Shown here in pieces: positions 34,216-44,893 of a stretch of 64,000 nt of DNA. The DNA is from Xanthostigma xanthostigma. Taxonomy: Eukaryota; Arthropoda; Insecta; Raphidioptera; Raphidiidae. The notes beneath the pieces are model-generated. The model was not told where the DNA came from and searched no databases. It saw only the letters and a list, made by a program, of their open reading frames with translations. A program made the translations under genes and the position numbers. Position 1 is the stretch's first letter; each line of letters opens with the position of its first letter. The stretch lies in NCBI GenBank assembly GCA_963575645.1, contig OY754464.1, forward strand, positions 1,178,001 through 1,242,000, written 5' to 3'.

Positions 34216-34359
34216 CGTTAGGTGGGTAAAAGTTGCTTGGGCTATCGATCCATGTGTGCGCTGTGTGTTACACCCAGATATAAGGGGTTCAGACACCACA
34301 CAGCTCTCGCTTCCCGAAATACTCTCTGTCGTTATTCTCATTTCTCTACAAAGATATTT

Positions 34360-35900
34360 TTAACTTCCCGCTTTAAAAAAAAAAAAAATTTTTTTCAAAA
34401 ATCGGGAAGTTATTGGTTTCACCTCGATTTTCGAAAATCGAGTTTTCGCCAGATCTCGACGTTTTGAGGTCCTAGGAAGCTATTGACACTATTTTGGCGA
34501 TGATGTCCGTAGGGCTGTATGTGTGTGTGTGTGTGTATGTATGTATGTAAACCTTTTATATCTTTTGAACGGAGTGTCCGACTGAAACGCGGTTTGCGGC
34601 ATCTAACGTGATCTTGATGAACTTAAACTTCCTGAAAATTTGAAACGATTCGGCCCAAAAAATTTTGAGAAATCTTAAAAAAACAAGTTTCAAAAATTTT
34701 TAAAAATTTGTTTTTGTAAAATATTTTCTAAACTACTAAACCGATTAATTCCAAAATCTAATCAGCTCTTCTCCTTAACAAACTGCGTCGATTTCCGCAA
34801 ACCGCATCAAAATCGGTTTATTTGTTCACGAGATACCGTGAACGAAAAAATCGTAAAAAAGGGTTTTTTTAAAATGACTCTTAAAATTGTTAGCAGATCG
34901 ACTTTTTTGTAATAAATTACTTTCTTAGGCTAAAAAAACTGCGTCGATCGCCGCAAACCAGATCAAAATTGGTTCATTTGTTCATGAGATAACGTGAACG
35001 AAAAATTAGGAAAAAAGTTATTTTTTAAAATTACTCGTAAAATTCTTTTCAAATCGATTTTTTTGTAATAATTTACTTTCTTAGGTTAAAAAAACTGCGT
35101 CGATCGCCGCAAACTGCATAAAAATCGGCCCATTTGTTCACGAGATATCGTGAACGAAAAATTTGCAAAAAATTTTTTTTTTTAAATTGCTCGTAAAATT
35201 CCTACGAGATCGATTTTTATACGCTTTATATTAGTTTGGGTTGTAAGTATGTATGTCCGTAACGGAATCTTTGAGCATAATTTTCACCAATTTCCCGAAG
35301 TCTGATTAATTTGAAACTTTGCATACGTATCAAGGACCGATGACAATGCAATAATTTGATAACAGTTTCCCATTATCCTTATTAGGACCCCCAGGATTAA
35401 TAAATTCTTTTATAGATCCTCAAACTAAAAAGTGAAAAATAAAATATAGTTTAAAAAAAACTAAAAAACACGCTTTATATCGGACTAAAAAGTAAAAAAT
35501 AATTGTTTTAAAATAAGCTTAAAAAGCGTGGGGCGCTTTGTTCCACATTTTCGTACATCGAGCGCCCAACGCTTTTTAAGCTTATTTTAAAACAATTATT
35601 TTTTACTTTTTAGTCCGATATAAAGCGTGTTTTTTAGTTTTTTTTAAACTATATTTTTTCTGTAATAAATTACTTTTTTAGGTTAAAAAATTGCGTCGAC
35701 TGCCGCAAATCGCATCAAAATCGGTTCATTTGTTCATGAAATACCGTGAACGAAAATTTCGTAACAAAGTGTTTTTTTTTGAGCTCGAAGATATTTTATT
35801 TATTTTTTTAATTTATATATTTTATATATTTTTGAGCGTTTTGAACTCGAAAATAGCGGGAGGTTACAGGAATGGCCTGCAGGGTCAAAGTTCTTTTCAA
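34360..35900 (-). repeat. Large repeat R, copy 2, inverted relative to 25850-27240
   Basis: The segment is largely the reverse complement of 25850-27240, including the GT/TATG microsatellite (34518-34548) and the GTTCACGAGATATCGTGAAC-type dyads at about 34823, 34979, 35135 and 35733. It lacks the Harbinger MITE but holds another insertion, including the palindrome at 35441-35657 and same-strand sequence at 35262-35350 also seen near 25640. Confidence 0.75.
35441..35657. mobile_element. Palindromic MITE family P1
   Basis: The arms are near-perfect complements from AAAATATAGTTTAAAAAAAA inwards through CACGCTTTATATCGGAC and AAGCTTAAAAAGCGTGGGG, around a loop of about 25 bases. The outer and inner motifs are shared with 43448-43735. 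Confidence 0.8.
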
Positions 35901-36061
35901 ATTTTTTTTTTTCGTTGTCTTCAAATAATTATTTTTATCAATTTAGTTTGACATAATGTAAAACAAAATTATTATACGAGTTGATTTAAGGTAGTTCACT
36001 GAAACGGCTTTTCTTGGGAATTTAATAAAATTGAAGTACAGTGTATACTCTATACACTATA

Positions 36062-36628
36062 CAGTATTTAAACACGTAAGGTGCACATAGGGAAATTAGC
36101 ATTGGGAAAAAATACTTGGATCAGAGTTAGCCATGACTGCATTAATTGTTATTTCTGTTGAATTATCGTGGTAATCTTGAGTATTTATATTTTATTTTGA
36201 TTAATATTTATTTTACTTGGCTTTTTTAATAATAAAAAGCTCTTATAAATCATTATTTTAATTTTTTTGTACAAAAATAAAACAAAAAAACAACTCCATC
36301 TGTTTGGAAACATTTCATTCAAAAATTGTCTGACTGGTATGACGTATGCGCGTTGGTAAATCAGTGACCCAATGTCTTTAGGTTCAACACGAATAGGCGG
36401 AGATATTTGATCTCGCACCATATTTAAGTATTTTTGGGAATTTAATGTCCCATTAATAAAAAAATGTCCGATTACTCGTATGTTGTAATCATTTGAATAT
36501 TTTCTTCGGTAGTACCTATACACATTCATTTTGCAAAAGAATATTATCTGTCAAATTGAAAAACAAGATTTCAAGGCTCACTCTGATCCAGTCATTTTTT
36601 CCCAATGTTAATTTCTCTATACATACTG
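36062..36628 (-). mobile_element. Uninterrupted Tc1/mariner element
   Basis: The ends CAGTATTTAAACACGTAAGG (left) and CAGTATGTATAGAGAAATTA (inverted right) lie between TA dinucleotides (36060-36061 and 36629-36630). The 567-bp copy keeps a transposase fragment on the - strand and supplies the empty site for the hAT inserted in 13244-15994. Confidence 0.85.
36296..36529 (-). pseudogene. Tc1/mariner-like transposase fragment (DDE domain)
   Basis: The - strand is open over 78 recognisable codons reading GHFFINGTLNSQKYLNMV and PVRQFLNEMFPNRW, with KDIGSLIYQRAYVI between. Intact DDE transposases of this kind read FFINGx(2)N..KYLNML and W.QQDGAPPH..PVRQYLN..FPNRW. The QQDGAP segment with the second catalytic Asp is replaced by SLIYQRA, so activity is lost. 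N-terminal helix-turn-helix and C-terminal parts are missing. Confidence 0.75.
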
Positions 36629-36781
36629 TATAGCGACACTCAAGGGACTGTGCACTTTGTGGCGTTATTGAGAGTTGTCGTTAAACGGAGAGAAGAAATA
36701 ATTTACTATAATATATGTTTACTCATAATATATAAAATTTACAACTGACCAATAAACATTCCACAAATTACAAAGATTATT

Positions 36782-37232
36782 ATAGGCTGTGTGCACGAAG
36801 CCTACTAGCGCCGCTGGTGGCTAAAAGAGAATTATTGAACTCACTTTTTATGGAAATCGCGACATGTTTCTAAGGTGATAAGTCAAAAACTTTAGTTGGC
36901 CATGGTGTGTCAAAAAAAAAATGTAATAAGAAAAACTGATGTTAATTTGTTTACACTGACAGCGGAACGTCAAATTATGGCGCCAATGGTCTTTATTTTA
37001 CTTAAATCGCCATCAGCGCAACAGCCCGGAACACAACAAGCATTTCCAGACCTCTATGTTTTCTTTGTAATTAAAAAACTTCATAAAATTATAACTATTT
37101 TCACTTTTAATAAATATTGCTCATTGACATACGGAAAATTTGAGTTTGGAGTTTCCCATAGTGCTCACCACAAACGCTCGCATCGAAAAATTTTTAACTC
37201 CGCCTCCTTGCACATAGCCCATAGTCTGTTAT
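36782..37232 (-). mobile_element. THAP-type MITE, copy 1
   Basis: The ends are TATAGGCTGTGTGCACGAAGC and, at the right, GCCTCCTTGCACATAGCCCATA. The - strand carries a decayed version of the CCVPGC-type reading frame seen in full at 39834, 52411 and 59556. Homology with the right arm of the fold-back stops at about 37150, before the MITE's own other end. Confidence 0.65.
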
Positions 37233-37745
37233 CTTTTCTGACATTTTTCGCTACTCCAGTATTTTAATTGTATTTTCTTATATAGTTTATTCATACCCAA
37301 GTTCTAATATTTTGAGTGAAACAGAGTTACTGTCAGTATAGCTCTATCTCCTTTACTTTTACGTAGCGTTGTCAAATCTAAATACTACGTAAATCAAATG
37401 TATCTTTGATACTTGTGGTATATCGACAGGACTACCTCAAAAATCGTTCCATTTCAAATTTCCACGTTTACATTCGGTGCGTTATTGCGATTATTAAATA
37501 AGTACATATTCAAATTTTAATATAATTATTAAGCGCGTTGTTTGAACAAAGTTCAGCGACGGCAAAGAAGAAAAAGAAGATTAATCGCGAGGCATTGCCG
37601 TCGCGACTTCCTGCCCGCAGGCGGCGATTCCGAACTACATGCGTTCTTCCGTTCGCTTGACTTAAACGAAATTGAATTCCCGCTGTCGAAAAATGTTTTA
37701 TAAATACGCGATTGCCATCGAATCTATAACACGGACGCTATAGAT

Positions 37746-38441
37746 CAGGGGTGGCGAACTTATGGCACGCGCGCCAAAGGTGGCACGCGACAGATTATTA
37801 TGGGCACGGCATCAATCGAGGTGCAAAATCGAAATAATTAAAAATATGCTAGATATTTTATGTTAGGCTAGACCAGGAGTCGCAAGTCAATGGCACGCGC
37901 GCCACAGGTGGCACGCGACAGATCATTATGGGCAAGGCATCGATCTAGGTGCAAAATCGAAATAATTAAAAATATGCTACATATTTTATGTTAGGCTAGA
38001 CCAGAGATCGCAAGTCAATGGCACGCGCGCCACAGGTGGCACGCGACAGATCATTATGGGCACGGCATCGATCTAGGTGCAAAATCGAGATAATTAAAAA
38101 TATGCTAGATATTTTATGTTAGGCTAGACCAGGAGTGGCAAGTCTATGGCACGCGCGCCACAGGTGGCACGTGACAGATCATTATGAGCACGGCATCGAT
38201 CTAGGTGCAAAATCGAAATAATTAAAAATATGCTAGATAGATGTCGAAAAAAATTCACTATCACCAAATACGAAAAAGTTTCATGGCGTTCAGTGTATTA
38301 TCGAAATTATTCTTTTCACCTATGTTTGATCCATTTTTTTGACAACTAAATTTCTTTGGCTGCTTGTCGGCACGTCATGGCAACATTAAAAAATGTTGAA
38401 AAAAAAATTCACGTTAATGTCAAAAAGGTTCTCCACCCCTG
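37746..38441. mobile_element. hAT element containing a 128-bp satellite array
   Basis: The ends CAGGGGTGGCGAAC and GTTCTCCACCCCTG are flanked by ctatagat (37738-37745) and ctataggt (38442-38449), an 8-bp duplication with one difference. Four 128-bp tandem units fill the left two thirds. No transposase frame is present. Confidence 0.85.
37747..38240 (+). repeat. Four tandem units of exactly 128 bp
   Basis: The marker GTGCAAAATCG falls at 37821, 37949, 38077 and 38205, giving a constant 128-bp period. Each unit includes TGGCACGCGCGCCACAGGTG and ATATTTTATGTTAGGC (decayed in the last). The left unit contains the transposon end itself, so the array grew from the terminal region. Confidence 0.9.
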
Positions 38442-38573
38442 CTATAGGTCTTTCTATGACTCTGTTCTGAAGTCAAAAGATATAATAAAATAATATCTAC
38501 GGTCACAAAACAATGGGCTTTATGTCAGAAGAGCTATATACCCGGCCACGCGTTGCTCAATTTGGTTTGCGTG

Positions 38574-38890
38574 TATTTAGTATAGCGTGTGTTACCTTAA
38601 TGTCCAACAGATGGTGCTACTGTTGTAAAATATTTAGTATAGGGTGTGTTGCCTTAACGTCCAACAAATGGCGCTCCTGTTGTAAAATATTTAGTATAGC
38701 GTGTGTTGCTTTAACGTCTAACAGATGGCGCTCCCATCGCCGTTAACTAGTTAGTGTAGTGTGTGTTGGTTTAACGTCCAACAGATGGAACTTCCGCTGC
38801 CGCAAATTTTTTCGTATAGCGTGTGTTGTTTTAACGGACAACAGGTGGCGCCCCCGTTGCCGTAAAATATTTAGTAGAGCGTGTGTTGTT
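38574..38890 (+). repeat. Tandem array of about 57-62 bp units
   Basis: Six degenerate units read TATTTAGTATAGCGTGTGTT, then TTAACGTCCAACAGATGGCG and TCCCGTTGCCGTAAAA. The array is introduced by CCCGGCCACGCGTTGCTCAA, a phrase common in lepidopteran repeats. The same motif, reversed, occurs twice in DRAM intron 3 (5700-5860). Confidence 0.8.
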
Positions 38891-39384
38891 TACACTTTCG
38901 GAGAATTATTGTTTTGAATAAACGAAGATTTACATTTTTATTTAGAGTTGGTTTCAGTCGCTTTAGATTTTCTTCTATGGGAAAAGTGAGGTAACTGGCA
39001 GTCCACAAATCAAAAATCAAAGTATTTGAAGAGATTATAAGCAGTTGACGTAAGCCACTTTGCCTTACGGCTAAGTATATTAACAAAAATATTTTATACA
39101 TGTTCTAAAATTTTAAATATTTGAGAATGTTATACGCTGATGAAATTATTAAAGAAATTATTCCTGTTTTAACTATTGAAATTTTAATTGGAGATTATAA
39201 AATTCACCTCGTAAAAGTAATAAGCTTTTTGATAAAAAATTAAATCCTAAAGTAAACATTGAAACATGTTTTAAATCCACCCTCAGGTTACTAAATTATT
39301 TCATCATGGATATAATTTTAATGATACTTTTAAATTTTTAAATTTTTAGCGTAAAATTCAATTCAGTTTATTAAAAAAGCGTTA

Positions 39385-39570
39385 GATTTTTTGACGTGAT
39401 AACGTCTTATAAATTGATGAAACACCGGCTGCATGCACGAAAAAGTGTAACGTTCCGAAAAGTGTAACGTTCCGCCTGAGTAAAAGTATGTAATTTTTCA
39501 TCAATGTTTCTTTATGACGTTATCACGTAAAACTATCGTCCGTAAAGCGACTTTACAGACAACCAATTTT
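39385..39570 (-). repeat. Inverted copy of the TTGGTTGTCTGTAAAG repeat
   Basis: Runs from GACGTGATAACGTCTTATAA to CAGACAACCAATTTTT, matching 18129-18390 in reverse but with an internal deletion and a duplicated AAAGTGTAACGTTCCG. Confidence 0.65.
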
Positions 39571-39756
39571 TTTTTGCTAAAATCCTATCAGAAGGTGTTC
39601 GTGCTAGTTTGTCTGCATGTTTTAAAGATGAACCAATCAGAAAAGAGTATCTTGTCACGTGAGCGACATAAACAATCGTCCACAATTAACAAACATGGCG
39701 TCATGGTGTGTTGTCTGTTCGGAGACATTAAACGTTCACATTCGTACTCAAATTTT

Positions 39757-40123
39757 CCGTATGTCAGTGAGCAAGGTTTATTAAAAGTGAAAATAGTTAT
39801 AATTTTATGAAGTTTTTTAATTACAAAGAAAACATGGGCAATACTAGGCGATCTGGAAATGCTTGTTGTGTTCCGGGCTGTTGCACTGATGGCGATTTAA
39901 GTAAAATAAAGACCATTGGCGCCCTGATTTGACGTTCCGCTGTCAGCGTAAACAAATTAACATCCGTTTTTCTTATTACATTTTTTTTTGACACACCATG
40001 GCCAACTCAAGTTTTTGACTTATCACCTTAGAAACATGTCGCGATTTCCATAAAAAGTGAGTTCAATAATTCTCTTTTACCCACTAGCGGCGCTAGTAGG
40101 CTTCGTGCACAGAGCCTATAATA
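39757..40123 (+). mobile_element. THAP-type MITE, copy 2 (in right arm)
   Basis: It mirrors 36782-37140. An ATG at 39834 reads MGNTRRSGNACCVPGCCTDG, then L and GTAAAA, a possible splice donor. The right end is GCTTCGTGCACAGAGCCTATA. See the finding on THAP similarity. Confidence 0.65.
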
Positions 40124-40440
40124 ATCTTTGTAATTTGTGGAATGTTTATTGGTCAGTTGTAAATTTTATATATTATGAGTAAACATATATTATAGTAAAT
40201 TATTTCTTCTCTCCGTTTAACGACAACTCTCAATAACGTCACAAAGTGCACAGTCCCTTGAGTGTCGCTATACCAAATCCATCTTCAAAACACGCACCGC
40301 GTAAAGTGAACACACGAAAACTGGCGCCATAGCACGCTTGAAACCTAGCAAAGAATCTAGCTGCAAAACTAGCCTTGTGAGATTTTTACTACCGTTCTAC
40401 AGAAGGCCGTGCAAAACACACTTTACAGCAAATTTCCTAT

Positions 40441-40866
40441 AAAATAATAATAATAATAATGCATTTAACATTCGTTTCTCGACTTTATGTAATAACAGAC
40501 GCCATTCGCACCATTACTATTTTCCATCTATCACACTTCCCGTTATTTTCTACATTTTTAAACTTTCACTCAATAGCAATGGGCGAATGAAGGAATTTTA
40601 GAACATTAGGATAAGGTAGGCAAATTTTAAACACAGGACTTTGACAGGTAATCGGCCATGGCCTTGAATGAGGAACCATCTCGATATTCATCTGGAATTA
40701 TTGAGGGAAACCATAGAAGACCTCAACAAGATGACCGGTACAGGAATTACCGTTTCTCGGCGAGACGCAGCAGGAAAAAGTCCTGCCCCCGCCGGGATTC
40801 GAACCCGGTGCCTCACGAGTGCGAGTCTAGGGCTCTCACCACTACGCCACCCTGCTCGGTTCCTGT
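40441..40866 (-). mobile_element. tRNA-derived SINE S1, near full length
   Basis: On the - strand a tRNA-like head (GTGGCGTAGTGGTGAGAGCC, GGGTTCGAATCCCGGCGGGG; anticodon-loop CTCGCAC) lies at about 40790-40866. A body follows, ending in an ATT trinucleotide tail (40444-40460 on the + strand). A/B-box promoter, body and simple tail together define a SINE. Sister copies are 51758-52150 and 61942-62167. Confidence 0.85.
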
Positions 40867-41339
40867 CGAATATTAAAGTAGAAAAGACAATATAAATATT
40901 TTAAATAGACTTTTTTTGAAGATGCTAGTGTAGTACGTGTCCGTATAACACATAAGTGGAACACTTTCTTTTTTATACATGCGGTAAAATACCACACAAA
41001 TTCGACGTGGTGTAAATCTGCCACATTTGCAGACTGCTCCTTCCCCTCCCCCACACCTCGTACTCAAACAGAGAACAAGTGAGTTTCGCAAAAAGCAGCG
41101 CAAAGAAACTATGTTTCTCCGGAGGAAAAAACTAAAACGTGTCCGGCATGAACAGCACGCCGCCGACAGCAAACCACTGAGCTCTACTAACATGGATTGT
41201 GGATGGATGACTTTTGAGAGAGGTCGATATTTTAACGTCTGCTAATTACGTGAGCTACAATTTGGGGAAATGGATTCGGAAAAATCTCACTCAAATCTCA
41301 TTTTAATTCAGGGAATTTTGAACCTCCGTTGCACACTTT

Positions 41340-41482
41340 CAGGGGTTGAATTTTCAAAACTCCGTTCTTAGCGGATGCCTACGTCTTAATAACTATCTGT
41401 GTGCCAAATTTCAGCCCAATCCGTCCAGTGGTTTGAGCTGTGCGTTGATAGATCAGTCAGTCAGTCACGATTTCCTTTTAAC
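41340..41482 (+). repeat. Lepidopteran dispersed repeat (GCGGATGCCTACGTC type)
   Basis: TTGAATTTTCAAAACTCCG, TTCTTAGCGGATGCCTACG and GAGCTGTGCGTTGATAGATC form a well-known lepidopteran repeat, repeated at 47283-47460. Directly after it lies a Helitron end, CTAGCCGTTACCCGCGGC (41483 on), family H4, also at 46380 and about 49734. Confidence 0.7.
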
Positions 41483-42829
41483 TAGCCGTTACCCGCGGCT
41501 TCGCACGCGATTGAGACGAACAAACGGATGCATTTCCATTATTTCGCATAGTTACTCCTTTCTCGACGTAGACACCCCTAATAAATTTCAAAATTGATTA
41601 CGTTCACGTGATCAACGTCCTGACAAACTTTGGAAAAGACACCCATGTTGATTTTTAGACTATTTACCTCTTTTCACCTTCTGAAGGGGTTGTTTTTAAA
41701 AAACACGAAACACGTGTTTTATTATTTGTTGACAGAAGAAATTCTGCGCATTTTCGAATTGATACATCTATATATCCGATATATTATTTCATAAAATACC
41801 AAATATTAATTGGAAATGATATAATATTTTTTATCAAGCATTGACCTTAATGTTGATAATGAGAAAGAGCGAGAAAATTTCTCTCTATAAAAAGCCTTTG
41901 CGGCAATAGCAATGCAAGTATGGAAAAGCAATTAAAACACTTTAATTAAAAAACAGTACGCTCTCTCTATATTACTCGTCCTTTTAACGATTGTACAAAA
42001 AAAAAATAGCACACATTTATGAAAAAATAGTTTCGATTTCAAAATTGCAGCAAATATCAAAAAAAGTCGCGGTTTGTATGCATTTATCAATTAATAATAA
42101 AAAAATCTGCCACACAGAGCACACACGAGTTTTGCGATCTGGCACTGGCTATTAAACTTTAGCGTTGACTATATGTATAACTACTACACTATTTCTTAAC
42201 ATTAAATAAATAAAATATAATTAATTCGAAAACTGCAGTGAACTAGGTAAAAAAAAGCTTTGTTGCCAAATTCCAAACAACTATGAATGCGAGAAAATGA
42301 AAGAACTATCCAGCGCATATATATACCACCACTATAGCTCAGTAGAGGGACAGTTATACATTGTGCTTCATCGAGTTAACAATCGACAAATAGTTGTAAA
42401 ATAAATTGACAGTCAGTACCGTGAACAGTACTGAGGTGACTGCTCAGATAAATAAATAAATGAACTGTGTAAATAAACAGTGCGGAGTGAGAAGTGCGTT
42501 TAGTTTCTTGGTTTATTAATTTTTTGTTAACGTTTTACTATTGTAAATAAATATTTTCCACCACGAACTAGAACAGTTTTGTTACAGTAATATTGTATTG
42601 TTATCGTAGACAGCAGGCTGTTCGATCTCTAACATTATTAACAATGAAAGCAAACTAAAAAGCCGCTCTTCCAATGTGACCGAACCGATTTCCTCAGACT
42701 GTATTTCCGGCATAACGCTGTCATAGCTCATTTCCTTTACTTCGCACCATATACACACTACTACCCAAAACACTCTACACATTAAACACATGTATATTTA
42801 CCAACATTGAAAGTCGCTTTCCATTTTTA
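41483..42829. other. Repeat-derived DNA, no gene
   Basis: It starts with an H4 Helitron 3' end on the - strand (CTAGCCGTTACCCGCGG...CGACGTAGAC), also at 46380-46520. The rest is AT-rich with no supported exon; a 69-codon - strand frame at 42582-42791 has no recognisable motif. Confidence 0.4.
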
Positions 42830-43108
42830 GATCATTGGCGCCATAATTTGACGTTACGCTTTCGCGTCACGTACCTTTTATGTTATGCTATTTATATAAT
42901 GGTTTACAAATCTGACATTTATTGTATATAAAATTAACAGCAGTTTTCCGTATTACATTTTTTTTTTGACACATCATGGCCAACTAAATTTTTTGACTTA
43001 TCACCGTAGAAACATGTCGCGATTTCCATAAAAAGTGAGTTCAATAATTCCCCTATGACCCACTAGCGGCGCTAGTATAGGCTTCGTGCGCACATAGCCT
43101 ACAGTTTG
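42830..43108 (+). mobile_element. THAP-type MITE, truncated copy
   Basis: Only the right half is present, from TTGGCGCCATAATTTGACG to GGCTTCGTGCGCACATAGCC. The CCVPGC reading frame is lost. Confidence 0.6.
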
Positions 43109-43447
43109 GGAAGGTTGTCAGCAAAATTCACTGGTTCAGTAAAATGGAAAGAGCCAATTTATGCGCACACAAAAGCTTCTTCGCTCAGTCAACAACATGC
43201 TAGATGTCACGGCGTATGTAAATTCATTTGATCAAATACCAGCATAGCACATATTGTATTGAATTAATTTGCGTAATGGAAACTGCAAATTGAACGAGCT
43301 TGAACACTTTCAATAGTACCGAAATTGACAGAAAAACCGATCGCTGTTTCGTGATCAATTTCTATTCTTGGTCGTACTAGCTTTTACTCGTGACATCGCT
43401 CACGTGGATGTCGACAAAGTTTTCAATTATTGAAAGTCTTTATCAAA

Positions 43448-43735
43448 AAATATAGTTTAAAAAAACTAAAAAACACGCTTTATATCGAACTAAAAAGTAA
43501 AAAATATTTTTTTAAATAAGCTTAAAACAATAATGAATAAAAAATACTAGTATTATTGTGAAAAAAGCGTGGGGCGCTCGATGTACGAAAATGTGGAACA
43601 AGGCGCCCCACGCTTTTTTCACAATAATACTAGTATTTTTTATTCATTATTGTTTTAAGCTTATTTTAAAAAAAATATTTTTTACTTTTTAGTTCGATAT
43701 AAAGCGTGTTTTTTAGTTTATTTTAAACTATATTT
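43448..43735. mobile_element. Palindromic MITE family P1, second copy
   Basis: The outer arms match 35441-35657 (AAATATAGTTTAAAAAAAC, ACACGCTTTATATCG), as does the inner GCGTGGGGCGC. Between them is an extra mirrored block (AACAATAATGAATAAAAAAT, ACTAGTATTATTGTG). The arms pair almost perfectly around GATGTACGAAAATGTGGAAC. Confidence 0.85.
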
Positions 43736-43794
43736 ATTTTCCACTTTTTAGTTCGTTTTATTGTCAAAAATTTGTCAATTTTTTTTTCGGCGTG

Positions 43795-43880
43795 GACGGG
43801 ATTAGAAACCACGACCCGTGATTCCGAGAATTGACGTCAGCGAAGATCCGTGCCTTAGACCGCACGGCTAGCCAGTGTAC
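43795..43880 (-). tRNA. tRNA-Leu-like degenerate sequence
   Basis: The - strand shows ACTGGCTAGCCGTGCGGTCT, AAGGC and a long-variable-arm spacing to GTCGTGGTTTCTAATCCCG, resembling a class II tRNA. The B box is imperfect and the acceptor ends do not pair. It is probably a SINE head or pseudogene; an AT-rich stretch lies on its 3' side. Confidence 0.35.
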
Positions 43881-44035
43881 TTACAATGCTGGCATATTAT
43901 ACCACTATATAAACCACTTGCTGTAGTCCAAACGAGTTTACAAACATACATACTTACAAACATACATACAAATTTACAAGTGAAACTAATATAAAGCGTG
44001 TAAAAAGTAGTCCAGTCTGTGCTACGTTCGTTGTA

Positions 44036-44230
44036 GTAGGAGAGCTGTCAACAATTTTTAGGTAGGTATTTGGGGCAGTGTGAAAATGTTTGTAATGTCT
44101 AAACATAAAATCAAAAACCTAGCTGAAGGGTAGTGGGACCTAGCCAAACCTTGAATTTTTATCTTTGCGAAATTTTATTTGCAAAAAATATTTTTGAGGC
44201 ATTTTGAAATTTTAATTCCCTCAAATTCAG
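44036..44230 (+). repeat. Single arm of the 8625-9259 element
   Basis: TTTTTAGGTAGGTATTTGGGG through AAATTTTTATCTTTGCGAAAT matches the left arm at 8631-8790. Confidence 0.6.
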
Positions 44231-44519
44231 TATTTAATAAAATAAAAAATAATTATGTCAGATTAGTAGTTTCAAAACTGTGTTTCATAAAATATATCAA
44301 AAAAACACATTTGAGGCATGCTGAGATTTAGAAAGAATAATATTTTTACCTATAGAAAGAAATATTTAAGGATAGGGACTTCTACACAGCGCACATAGAG
44401 AAGCAACAAAGTGTATAGTATACGCGCGCGCACACTCAGAGCAGTCGAGAGCGGCGGCGTAAAGGGGGCATGAGTGTTATGGCGTTTGAGTCGCAGTAAT
44501 GCGCTAATGGGCTATGACT

Positions 44520-44893
44520 CAAATTTTCCGTATATCGGTGAGCAATATTTGTTAAAAGTGAAAATACTTACAATTTTACAAAGTTTTTTAATTACACAAA
44601 AAACATGGGCAAAATTAGACGATCTGGAAATGGTTGTTGTGTTCCGAGCGGCTGTTGCGCTGATAGCGATTTTAATAAAACAAAGATCATTGGCCCCATA
44701 ATTTGACGTTATACGCTGTCAGTGTAAACAAATTGATAAATAAATAATTCTCACGTACCTTTTATGTTATGCTATTTATATAATGGGCTACAATCTTAAT
44801 TTTATTGTATCATGGCCAACTAAAGTTATTGATTTATCACTACAAAAACATGTTGCGATCTAGTAGGCTTCGTGCACACAGCCTATAATAAAA
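44520..44893 (+). mobile_element. THAP-type MITE copy
   Basis: It contains ATGGGCAAAATTAGACGATC at 44605 followed by GTGTTCCGAGCGGCTGTTGCG, a CCVPSGC-like variant with an inserted codon. The right end GCTTCGTGCACACAGCCTATA is intact. Confidence 0.6.

Larger units (their letters stand above)
36631..40270. mobile_element. 3.6-kb fold-back element with about 520-bp arms
   Basis: Left arm 36631-37150 and right arm 39740-40270 are near-identical inverted copies beginning TAGCGACACTCAAGGGACTG, with TA outside each end. Each arm includes the terminal part of a THAP-type MITE (right-end TIR and body) at the same junction (ATTAT|TATAGGCTGTG). The 2.6-kb interior holds a hAT insertion (37746-38441), a 57-bp array and the ACGTGATAACGT repeat. 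No transposase frame is seen. Confidence 0.7.

Noticed and set aside
33204-34467. Overlapping short frames in the GC-rich patch around 34 kb
   Set aside because: They overlap on both strands, a by-product of high GC lowering stop frequency; no motif or conserved start.
37747-38240. Regular 128-bp repeats considered as a CRISPR array
   Set aside because: Units are contiguous with no unique spacers, and the genome is eukaryotic.
39690-39740. Possible second THAP-like start (MASWCVVCSE) inside the fold-back
   Set aside because: A short stretch with no continuation; related copies at 12780 and 48810 do not keep the cysteines.
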